Shown here piece by piece: positions 19,587 through 29,979 of a stretch of 64,000 bases of DNA; position 1 is the first letter of the stretch; each line of letters begins with the position of its first letter. A program made the translations under genes and the position numbers. This DNA comes from Brachycybe producta. Its lineage: Eukaryota; Arthropoda; Diplopoda; Playtdesmida; Andrognathidae. The stretch lies in assembly GCA_036925085.1 (NCBI GenBank), contig JAUPFP010000048.1, positions 1,071,001-1,135,000 of the forward strand. Direction: 5' to 3'. The notes under the pieces are model-generated. The model ran no database searches. It saw only the letters and a program-made list of their open reading frames with translations, and was not told the DNA's origin.

Positions 19587-21724
19587 CTAAATAAAAAATT
19601 GATTTTTATCAGAAAATATCAGAATTATGTTTTGCACAGCATTAAAAATGGAATTCCAATGTTAATAAATAATAGCAAAATAAGTATTAAATATATAGGC
19701 CTATTCATATTTTGAGGTGCATTATACACGATGAAGAAATGAACCATGACGTGTTTGTTGTCATTTTGCATTTATTGAGTAGGTCCTATATTTATTGAAC
19801 TGAAGTTTTCGTTTGTAATTTTTTTTATTGTTCAAGATAGAATTTTTCAGTGTTGGAAAGTGTATTTTGCTCTCATTCACGGCTTGTATTATTACAAGAT
19901 TGCCATTTAATCTGGAAACAAAGGGAACCCTAGAAATGTCAGGGAACTAAAGATTTTTTTCAAAAGGATCAGGGAAAAGTCGGGGAATTTAGCATAAATA
20001 CGTAAAACCTGAAAATATCAGGAAATTTATTTTCTGAAATTCCAATTCCAGTGATTCTAAAAATGGCGAATAATCGATAAACATTTGAATGCTCTAAAAA
20101 GCACCAAATGCCTCTTAAGGGCTCAACAGGGCCCAGAGGGCCAGAAGTCTCAAAAACATATTAAACATGTTTTAAAATTAAAGAAATGGGAAAAACAGGG
20201 TTGCCATTCAATCTGGCAACCTGAAAAGTTAGTAAATTAGAAAAGTTTAAAAAAAGACAAGAAATATACTACAGTAGCTACTCGCAGGAAAAAAAAATAT
20301 ATACAGTATTATCACGGTGATAGCCATTATTATTAGTGTTCAGAAGTTGTTTTTGAAGAGAAAAAAAAAACTGTAAAAGTCAGAGAATTTCAGAAATGAA
20401 AATCGGTGGACATCCCTGTATTAGTATGTTTTTGGTATACATTATAGAGAGTGTGGAAAGAGGGAGTAAAAAAGGTGTATTTATGGGTGAGGCTTATTGG
20501 CTAGATGAATTATTATGGGAATAACATTTCAAACATAAATGTTATTTATAATGATATGACATGTCATAATAAGAGCATGGAAACAACTTGGATTGTTGTT
20601 AAAAAAAAGAACAACCTAAACACAAATATTAAATCCCATTAGTATGACATTAAAATAGCTGATAGACTATTTGTTTAGCGATTTCTATTTTAATCACATT
20701 GCAAATAGAAATAGTTAAACTACACAAGTGTTTGTGTTGGCGTTTCTCGTTGATGGTGACCAATCTTTTTATGTCAGTTATACACATGTATTGCTGAAAT
20801 TCGCTCTCACTAATGCTAAATTTGTCATCAAATTTCAACTATCATCTGTCATTTATGAATTGTTTTCCTTCACAATTGTCATTAATGCTATTTGCGATAC
20901 GGTTATTTCCCCCCCCCCAATTCGATACAGTATAATAACTAGATCTGTGCAAATGTCATCTAAATTGGAAACTAATCAAAAAGTATAAATAACTCAAGAT
21001 TACAGTAGTCAAGTACTTAAAATAAATACAATGAAAATATTTTGTATTGGAAAAACATGAGTTTAGTTGTGTTTTTAATATTTTAAAAATAATTTCTTAC
21101 TTCTGTACAGTACACATTTATTTTTTGGGATTGACTTGTTAGGAACAGGAAAATTTGTTAGAAACTAGATTAACAGCCTGAATAAGTTATAAACCCGTTA
21201 TTTTTATGTATTGAATATTTGCAGAATAATTTATTTTAAAATAAAATATTTAATTTTGTAAGTACATGTATATCATGCCAGTAAATTGTATTTCAATTCA
21301 AATTTCAAGTGAAAAAACACTTGCCATAGTTTTTGCATGTGCCAATTAAAAAAAAACTAAACTTCACTTTAGTTTTTAAATGTGAATTCTTCAGAAATTA
21401 TGAAACAAATCTGTTACCAGGTTATGCTTCTCCTGTTGGTCAGATTAATGTATTTATAAGTGTAGTATCAATCTAGCTAAATTGCTTCATTGTTCACAAT
21501 TCTGAACAGTTAACTTTTCCACAATTACCGAAAACAAAATGCATCAAAATTGTTACTTAAAATTCTTAGTAACAAAGCCGCACTTTCTTAACTCTCACAT
21601 TATACATTTCATATTTGTGTGCAGGTTTTATTAGAATGTACAAGAAGAAACTTCATTTGTGAATTTCATTTGAAAAGTTAACAATATGATAGTAAGAAAA
21701 CAGTTTTCGAAGCTACTAACCAAC
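19587..21724. other. Intron inside Ig6, 2.14 kb
   Basis: No exon is seen. Two related family B repeats lie at about 19899-20045 and 20195-20420. The rest is AT-rich. Confidence 0.6.
20195..20420. mobile_element. Family B MITE (ACAGGGTTGCCA ends)
   Basis: The left end ACAGGGTTGCCATTCAATCT is inverted relative to the right end AAAATCGGTGGACATCCCTG. Both the ends and the interior TTTCAGAAATGAAAATCGGT match the partial copy at 11230-11322. A more diverged relative is at 19899-20045 (GATTGCCATTTAATCTGG). Confidence 0.7.
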
Positions 21725-21835
21725 CTCGTTCCCAGAAGATTGTTTCAATAGGGTACCCAGTTGCACGACAAGTGACCATTAAAGTGTCTCCTGCTATGAC
21801 GGTAACATTTGGCAGCACTCTTACATACGGAAGAC
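21725..21835 (-). CDS. Dscam: Dscam exon: Ig6, first half
   Basis: It encodes GLPYVRVLPNVTVIAGDTLM, VTC (first cysteine), and ATGYPIETIFWER (core Trp). GLPY followed by AGDTL..TC...GYPIE.I.WER is almost invariant in Dscam Ig6. NVT is a possible glycosylation site. The acceptor is aatatctag. The donor, GTTGGTTAG, departs from GTRAGT. Length 111 nt, phases 1-1. Confidence 0.93.
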
Positions 21836-22689
21836 CTAGATATTGAATAATAGAAGAGAAAAAAAAAAGAGAAACAAGAGTCCAGTTAAGGTTCGGTTAC
21901 ATTTGATGTTTTTAGATGATTGTGACGAAGTTGTTAGGTTATAATAATGTTTATGTGTAAAGATGTCGATGGATGCACAAAATAGAAACAAAAACATACA
22001 TGGAGTTTGTCTCATATTCTATTTTACTTCGGCGCCACATTTTGTTCCTTGGTGGGCCATTTGAACTGTGTGTTTGTTGGAGTATAAAATCGAAATTGGC
22101 ATTTTCTATTCAGTGTGTTTTTTTTTCTATTTTCTCACTTTTTTGTAGAATAAGATTTAAAGTTTTCTTTAGACTGTTTTTTTTTCTTCTTCTTTATTTG
22201 AAGTTTTGATCTTTTTCTCTAGCTCTTTCTCCTTCAAAGAAAGCGTAAAAATAAAGTGCAGTCTTTGATGGGTCTCAAAAGGAATTTCCAGTTCAAAGAT
22301 TTGAACATTTTTACCATTGTGTTAATGGAGGTGGTGGCACGAATTCCAAACATATTCTTACAGAGATATCTATGGATATTAATGGTTGGCACTGAGAATT
22401 TTCTGATCATTTATGCAACTACCCTTTTGAATCTTGTATTCAAATATGATGCAAGAATATTTTCTAAACCAAAACAAAAAAACAACAATAAGAATTAATG
22501 TAAAGTCGACTTCTGTTTGGGTTTCTAGATGCCCAAATGGGTTTGAATTTTGAAATTTAGCAAACGAGTCAAAGACTTTTTGTATTCAAAATATCTAAAC
22601 CTTTGCATATTACGGGAAGTCAACATAATTTGCGTATAGAAATGTATTCAGAAAAAAATGTGCCAGAGCCTTTTTACGATCTTAGACAC

Positions 22690-22872
22690 GCAGAAAACAC
22701 CGACTGAAAAAATTAATGAATCATGATAATAGATTTTCTTTAATTTAAATAACTCTAATATATTCCTTTTTTAGAGCAAGTAGGTATAATAAATAAAAAA
22801 TAAATAGAATAAAATTATTTAAATTAATTATATTTTCAGTCGGTCTTAGCATTATTTCTGCTTTCTAAAACG
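22690..22872. mobile_element. Small inverted-repeat element, CGACTGAAAA arms
   Basis: GCAGAAAACACCGACTGAAA near 22691 pairs with TTTTCAGTCGGTCTTAGCAT and ATTTCTGC near 22840-22860. The centre is AT-rich. Arms are imperfect. Confidence 0.55.
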
Positions 22873-22939
22873 TATCTTCATATAACACTGCGATTAAGGA
22901 GTCAAAGAGTTTTTAACTTTAGCTTTGTTGAAGCTTTGC

Positions 22940-23300
22940 TTCGTCTTAATTAGGGTATAAACATAGTTAAGAGGCGAGTCAAGAGACAAGCTGTGATGCA
23001 AGCTTCGAGTTTCAGGATGCTAGATGCTAGCAGCGCTGCAGATGTACATAGTGGGGAAGCTAGTCAGTGGTCCCAAATTGGTACTCGGCTCCGCACTGAT
23101 GTAATAAAGACTTTCCACATCCATTTTTGAGGTTTATACCGTGTTTATTATTCCGTAGTAGAGAATCAACTGGAGCGGCACTTCAAATCTGATCACTTGA
23201 AATGGCTATCTTATATCTCTTAGCATGCAGCTTACATCACGGCTTTGCTCTTGGCTCGCCTCTCCACTATGTTTAATAATGTTTTACCCTTAAGCTGCTT
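22940..23300. mobile_element. Foldback/MITE, GAGGCGAGTCAAGAG arms
   Basis: The left arm (TTAGGGTATAAACATAGTTA then AGAGGCGAGTCAAGAGACAA and GCTGTGATGCAAGCTTC) matches the reverse complement of the right arm (CTTACATCACGGCTTTGCTC then TTGGCTCGCCTCTCCACTAT and GTTTAATAATG). No coding. Confidence 0.78.
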
Positions 23301-24043
23301 TCTTCGATATGGCGTAAGTGTAGTATTAGCCTGAAAACGCCACCTGTATTCACATTAGCCGAATACCTTAATTATAAAATAGTTCTAAAACTTTCTAGCA
23401 TAATTAGTTTTTTTTTACTTTCCAAAACTTGTTTAATTTCTAGGAATTTTAAAATTTCTTAATTCGCTTTACATTAAGCATGTTTTTTTTTGGCACAGAC
23501 TGTTCTGCTTCGACTGACTTCAATTACAGCTTAATTATACGACCAGTGAAAATTCACTGTTTTATCAGCAATTAAATGCAAGTTTTTTTTGTCTCAGTTT
23601 AATTCTTTTCTTAGCAAAAATAAGCCTTTGTATAGTTTTTGTATTTGCGTTTTTGCATCTTTAATTGTCTTATTAAGTTTCGTTTTTCTTGATAAAATTT
23701 TAGTTTTCTCGCACGTATTTTTTTTTTCTTTTTTTTCTTGATTGTTGTTTGCGCGGCGTCCTCTATAATTAGCTTTCTTCTGAATCTAGACTTTTCTTCT
23801 TAATTAATTTAATTGTTTAGTTAGAATTTAAATACAAATACAGTTTAATTAATAAGTTTTTTTTACTGCTGTCACTGACATCTGATGAAATGGCTACGCC
23901 ATTTAAATACTTTTTCTTAAAAATACTTAAGAGCCTATATGTGTGACGCCATTTTGAATATTAGCAGATGACAATTATAGTTCCACTTTTCGCCGTTTAG
24001 TGGCGCCCCACAGCTAAGCCATTGAAACCAATGAGAAAGAGAA

Positions 24044-24429
24044 ATTCCTATTTTAAAAATACATGGTTCAGGCAAATGTTTTGTTTTCTGCAACGAAAAT
24101 TGTTATTTTTAAAATTCAAATTGCAATATATACATAACAATATTGCTCATCTAGTGATACGTTGGTACAAATTTATAATTAGTTTTTCTGTTTTTAATTT
24201 CGCTTAAAATCTCGTATTTTTAGCCCATGTTAAATTCCTATTTAAAAATACATGGTTCACACAAATGTTTTGTTTTCTGCAACAAAAATTGTGATTTTCA
24301 AAATTCAAATTGCAATATGTACATAACAATATTGCTCATCTAGTGATACGTTGGTAAAGTTTATAATTAGTTTTTCTATTTTTAATTTCATTTTAAAATC
24401 TCGTATTTTTTTAGCTCATGTTAAATCCC
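24044..24429. repeat. Tandem duplication of a 190-bp unit
   Basis: Two head-to-tail copies start at 24044 and 24234. Both carry AAAATACATGGTTCA, AAATGTTTTGTTTTCTGCAA, CATAACAATATTGCTCATCT and AGTGATACGTTGGTA with only scattered differences. Neither copy codes for protein. Confidence 0.93.
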
Positions 24430-24553
24430 ATAGGCGACAAACGCTCCTCCGTTTATACATTTTATAGGATCAAACTTCCCACTAACCATAAGTTTCATGA
24501 TACCCTAAAATTTGACCACTAATTGTATACGACTCAAATTACTCACCATTGTA

Positions 24554-24619
24554 GATCAAAAGTTGCTCTTCCTTTTTTCAGTAATGCACTACTGAAAAAA
24601 GGAAGAGCAACTTTTGATC
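24554..24619. repeat. Perfect 30-bp inverted repeat with 6-base loop
   Basis: The arm GATCAAAAGTTGCTCTTCCT continuing TTTTTCAGTA (24554-24583) is repeated exactly as reverse complement at 24590-24619. The loop is ATGCAC. If transcribed it folds into a 30-bp hairpin of the size of a small-RNA precursor stem, though it may equally be a young foldback element. Confidence 0.92.
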
Positions 24620-25654
24620 TTTTGATTTACCCAAAAAAGAGCCGTTATTAAAATATAGCCACTTTTATCCATTGATAAGAGAGAAAATGGCGGACAAAAG
24701 TGTATCAAAATTGATTTTTTTTTTGCCACATGTTGACGTGACAGCTACAGAAGCGCCTACATGCGAAGATTTTTATAAGTTTTTTTTCACTGTAGGCTCT
24801 TAAGCAAGTATAAGGTTTGTTGCTGAGGAAAAACCTTACTTATGTTAAGCAGTAGTCATACTGGCGGCGTTGTATTTACAGAAAAATTCGTTATTGTCGG
24901 CTAGCAAAAGTTTTTTTTTTGAACACTTGACTTGCAGAAAACACGTATTTTCATTTTCTGCAAGACACTGTGGCAAGATTTATAGCAACGTTTGTCTTTT
25001 TTTCTTAAACGGCTATCTGATTGGAAGTATTTAAAGCAACATTCACAGCAGTGTGTCCTTGAATTAATTGCAATTATTGCCAATACGATAATACTCTTGC
25101 AAGACTTAAAGTGGTTTCTTGTACACTTCGTTTTTTTTTTGCATAAGAGACTGTACAAGATTCACAGCAATATGTGACTTATTTCTTGTACGGATTCTTG
25201 CGAGAAAAATAGTCCGTGTGATCGCCGCTTTACACTAAATCTTGCTGTAGATATTCTCAGTGTGATCATCACTTTAAGTCAAATGTAGTTTTTAAACAAT
25301 AACGAATCATACATTTACCTAATTGGCAACTTACTGACATCAATTAAAGTGCACGTTTTTTTTTTCTTGAAATGTTTTCTTACTAGCTTTCGTTGAGCAA
25401 AAAAAATTAAAAATTTACTATTCAGTTCATAAATGAATTTGTCAATATTAGTACTTCAATTAGTTAATTTTCAAGAAATTCAATAAAATAATTTACTAAA
25501 TGATACTAAAAGTACTAAAAATTATAATTTTTTTTTCAATTGGGGGAATTTGTAAAACGAACACCTAGTTGAAAAAAAAAATTGTTGAACAATGGTCTTC
25601 TCTCCGTGTAATTTACTTTAGTGTTTCATAAATCTAGACTGCAACATTATGAAC

Positions 25655-25658
<4 letters not shown>

Positions 25659-25701
<43 letters not shown>
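25659..25701. repeat. (CA)n microsatellite
   Basis: About 21 uninterrupted CA dinucleotides. Confidence 0.97.
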
Positions 25702-25703
<2 letters not shown>

Positions 25704-26660
25704 TATAGAAAACAGCCACACGCGCTTTATACTGCATTTGCAGTCATGTACACAAGGTGAGCATTTAATTTGAGTTCACATTAAAAGCCTTTCAAAATTA
25801 AAAGCCGATTCATCTATTCTGTAAAAAGTAAATGAGTCATTAAACTTTTGACAATATCGCACAAGTGAAACTATGCCATCCGGTATATCGATTTGACTCA
25901 CAGTATTTTTTTATCTCTCTTAAAATATACATTTACCACTTTTTATAGTTAGCTGAGTGGGATGGTTTCATTGGTTATGCAGTATGCATTGTTAGTAAGC
26001 TAGTAGTAACTTTGAAGATCTACATAATATAGAACATTTTACATATTTTCTAAGATGTTTTTACCACAAAAGAATGTTACCATAAGTTCCACAGTCTGCT
26101 TTTCTTAATTTTGAATAATTACTCTGAAAGCAGCCCAGAGGGTCTGTTGTAAAAGAACTATTTAGTCCAAAAACAGCATAAAAATACATTGTCGAAATAA
26201 ACTTTTTCCCCCATGCAAATTTGTCAAGTAGAATATTAACCTGAATGGCTGCATAAGTATATATTTCTTACAAAAAAACACCTATAGAAATTGTTGATAT
26301 TTCAAACAAGGGTAACTCTGCTGAGTTCTGCGTGAGTATTTGAAAAATAAATAACCCTAAATTCACAGTATACAGTAGTAGTAGTAGTAGTAGTAGTAGT
26401 ACAATTCTTTCAAAAAAACCGAACTGCTTCGTTGCGAAATTTCATTTCAGGTTCTATTTGCCCAGAAGTCCATAAATTGTATCGTAGGTGTGAATAGTGG
26501 GATCAAACGAAAAAGAAATAGGGTTTTTTGAACTTAAAGTTTGAAGGAGAATTCATATTGACCACTAGATAAAAATCTATCTATAGATACAGTATAATAT
26601 ATATAAAGGCTTACAATAGATGTTGTAACATAGGATGAAATTTATTTGACATGGACTCAC

Positions 26661-26957
26661 CATAGACGTTTAATCTTGCCGAATGTTGGATGGTTCCTAC
26701 TTTATTGGTGGCCGTGCACGTGTAATCGCCACCGTCTTCAACTCGAAGTCGACTAATGTTGACGTAGCTTACTATTTCGCCTGTAAGACTAACGTGATTG
26801 CTGACACTAAAGCGTCTGGTGTCTGTCACTGGGGAGTCGTCCAATGTCCAGTTAATGGTTGGCGGTGGATTTCCAGAGGCAATGCACTTGAGAGAGACTT
26901 GAGGACCCTCCTCATAAGTCTGTTCGGCAAAAGCGTAGTGGAAGAGGGGTGCAGCAT
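26661..26957 (-). CDS. Dscam: Dscam exon: Ig5 (complete domain)
   Basis: The exon reads DAAPLFHYAFAEQTYEEGPQ, SLKC (first cysteine), TINWTLDD (core Trp), then SNHVSLTGEIVSYVNISRL, DGGDYTC (second cysteine) and TIQHSARLNVYG. The last base of the Ig4 exon supplies the G of the first Asp codon. NIS is a possible N-glycosylation site. The G(D/E)IVSYVNIS and HSARLNVYG motifs are typical of Dscam Ig5. Length 297 nt, phases 1-1. The acceptor is ctctttttaag and the donor GTGAGTCC. Confidence 0.94.
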
Positions 26958-28844
26958 CTTAAAAAGAGAAGAAGAAGAAAAAAATAAGAGAACACAAATG
27001 AATAATAACTCAAGTAGAGCTAGATTTGATAAGAGTTGAATTCAGTTTAAAATGATTTGGTTTGAAACAGTAGTCCATTGAGAACTGAATCAAGAAATTG
27101 CTTCTTTTTTTTTCTCTTTAACATAGTGTAAAAAATATCGATCGCAAATCACAAGTTACGCATATCTAAATAAATCAGATTAAATGAAGACATTTGTAAT
27201 GGCGCAATTATGGAACGCCACACAAATTCATTGTGTGTGACATATTGAGTAATATTTCACTGTGTACCGACTGGGTAAGAGGAAAGTTTTGCCTAAAAAT
27301 AGTGGCACTTCAGTAACAAACTCTGGACAAAATTATTGGACTGCAAGTACTTATTATAGAGCAGTGGACCCATATATATCTTAACATGTTCATGATTGCT
27401 ATCAAAAACCATCGCCAATCATTCACTAGACACTTGGAGCAGTGACTCAACAGTAATTTCTAGCTGTTTAAAGTGGAAGTTGTCGTTTTCTTCATTAAAG
27501 AGTGTCCCAAAGGTTGATAATAAATAAGTTCTCAGCACTATTCAGAAAAAAGTTAATACAGTGAATCCCAAAGCTTTGTAGAAGTATTGGTAACTTTTAA
27601 GAATTATAATGTATTGGAATGTATTTTCGTAATGATATCTTTAAAATTTTAATTCTTCTGTCTGTTTGGAATTTATGAAATTTCACGTTTTTATGACAAC
27701 ATAAAGTGAAGAAATAAAAATTTTTATTTTCAATTTTCATAAAAAGTTTATATTTACAAGTATCGGTAATAAAAAATAACCATTGGCACATTCACCTTTT
27801 ATTGAAACTTAAAAAAAAAACTTAGCGTTTATTTTGTCAAAAAAGTTTAGTAGTAAATCAATAGGAAATCCAATTTTTTTCCAATCAAAAAGATTGGTTT
27901 AAAATTAGTTTTCAGATTTACTAGTTGGTTGTATTTGATGATTATTAAAGTGTTACTAAATGTAGCATTCACATTCAAGATAATAATTTTGCAATTTCTT
28001 TTTTGCTTGTAGCATCGTTCAGTTTTGGGTTTCCTTTTATGCATTAAGCAGACAACCAGTTCACTATCAGAACCTTGTTTAACAAATCAAGTCTTCTAAA
28101 GGGTGAACTTTACAGAAAATTACTGATATGTGCTTTGCTGCGGTTGATAATGGGTAACGTCATTCGAATTAATGCCAGTAATTGGAGGTTGCATACTATT
28201 GAGTTGTAAGACACATACGCCGTTTGCGCTGCAAACGGATCAGTTGGGCAAGTTTGTGATAAAGCAGTAGTCGTGAATCGGACCGTATTATGCGATCATA
28301 AGAAGAAAAAAAAAACGATTTTTGTTTCGATACCAGTTATGAGCTAAACAGGAAATGACCGCTCGGTCATGTGAAGACCAAACAGACAGAAAGGGAACAC
28401 AATTGTTTAACAAATTAACCCGATAGGTAAATCATAGAATTAAGGACATAGGCTTATACAATGACTTGAAGTGTCAAATAGGCTCGACATATAAAACGTA
28501 GAAAACGTACGAGAAATAAAAAACGACATTGAAAATACAAAAAATTCATATGCCAAAAAAATAAATTAATTAGTGACAAAAGAGGAAAAATTAGTAAATA
28601 AATAAACTGCAGCCAAATTGAAAACACACACGCAAAATGCAAAACATACACAACACAAACACAAACCTAAAGCAGTGTTGATGTAACATTTTGGAATCAT
28701 TTGTAAACATTTGCAAATATTTAAACCATATTGATGGAAAGTTGTTTCTTGTTGTTAAAATCCATTAATGTTAAAAATAGAGGAAAAAAAATGGGAATGG
28801 TTGAAGTGTTTGCAGTAGGAGTAGAGCATTAATCTAATGGCCTG

Positions 28845-29013
28845 GGGCCTCATTACAGAAACAAAATAGGACTCTCATGTGAAAGTAAATTGTTATATCT
28901 ACCTCATAACCTTGTAACAATCACTAAAGCAAATTACAAAATATTATTAAAACAATCATTGTCATAAAATAATGGCGCACAAAAAGTGATATCATAAGGT
29001 ATAATTGTCACAA
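28845..29013 (+). repeat. Family A interspersed repeat, copy 2
   Basis: It starts GGGGCCTCATTACAGAAACA and contains CTACCTCATAACCTTGTAAC, AAAGCAAATTACAAAATATT and GATATCATAAGGTATAATTG. These blocks recur in the copies at 4731-4930 (minus), 35091-35329 and 35466-35640. Confidence 0.8.
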
Positions 29014-29434
29014 TTTTGTGACACCCTGCAGCAACAGAATGGTGGAACACCCTGCAGAAATTCCTTTCTGTCAGTATGGCACCCCTTGGTGCACAGATGT
29101 TCAGACTTGGGTGGCCCGAATTCTAAGTGAATTCGTGGAACCCAGTTGGACTGTGAGAATTATGAATAGAGTCCCAAAAATACCTTTCCTTTTTAGGTAA
29201 TATCCCCAGCCAAGGGCAATTATTGGCCCAGTTGGTCAATCATTGAGCCCTGAGGTGACAGTTGCCCTTCCCAGGAGACCGAACAAGTATGCCGTGAGAC
29301 TTATGTGTGAGGGCAGTTGGAAATAGAAAATTGAAGAGGACAGTTACAATTGTGGAGATCTAGTTTTGATTATGTAAAGTACAACACCACAATGTAAAAA
29401 TATAAAGAGATAGTAAAGAGTTTTATAAATTTTA

Positions 29435-29780
29435 TTGACCACAACAAAAGTGTGTTTTTGTGTATTAAGCATTTCGAGTTCCAGAACCCAACCGACGGGA
29501 TTTCTGATGGAGGGACTCAGAGAGTTTCTGAGTACCTCCGCTTGGAACCTCCAAGTGACTCGAAGAGACAGTGACATCGGCATCGTCAAGTACTGTACCG
29601 AAGGTTCCCGCGAGAAACAAGGTCTTTTTTGGGCCTTACAAGGCCGGAATCGGACTAGCTACGGCACGGACTTAGTGACCGAACTGTACAAATGTCAAGA
29701 CCGACGGAGGCAATGAGAGCAGAGGCTGGTCTGCAGCCTGATCCACCCATCACGGGCGGATCAAAAGGGCCAGCCTCGTC
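29435..29780. other. GC-richer block of unknown identity
   Basis: About 340 bp is clearly richer in G and C than the AT-rich surroundings. It has a 93-codon plus-strand frame at 29435-29716 and overlapping minus-strand frames, but none shows a motif I recognise. Ends such as GATCCACCCATCACGGGCGG suggest a fragment of a mobile element or exon-derived insert. No function is assigned. Confidence 0.4.
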
Positions 29781-29812
29781 ACAATTTTAAGACTGTTTCT
29801 GGAATGAAGCCT

Positions 29813-29979
29813 CTAGTTATCTAAATATAGGGTATTTACTGCAATACGAAACAGTGATGTCAAAATGAAGTTACACCAAACGCTGTGTACAACAGAGCAA
29901 TGCATGTGGTGACGTCAGTTTGAATTTACTTTATAGTCACTTTATATTCCGTATTGCAGTAGAATTTAGAGATAACTAG
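29813..29979. mobile_element. Foldback/MITE, CTAGTTATCTAAATA ends
   Basis: CTAGTTATCTAAATATAGGG and TATTTACTGCAATACG at the left pair with CGTATTGCAGTAGAATTTAG and AGATAACTAG at the right. The 167-bp element resembles the smaller foldback at 35002-35087 in its terminal TTATCTAAATAT. Confidence 0.8.

Larger units (their letters stand above)
21836..26660. other. Intron Ig5-Ig6, 4.83 kb
   Basis: No exon is seen. It holds inverted-repeat elements at 22690-22870 and 22940-23300, a 190-bp tandem duplication at 24044-24429, a perfect hairpin at 24554-24619, family E-like sequence at 24900-25280, a (CA)n array at 25659-25701 and an (AGT)n run near 26377-26401. Confidence 0.65.

Noticed and set aside
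26683-27039. 118-codon plus-strand frame over the Ig5 exon
   Set aside because: It is the antisense shadow of the Ig5 coding exon.
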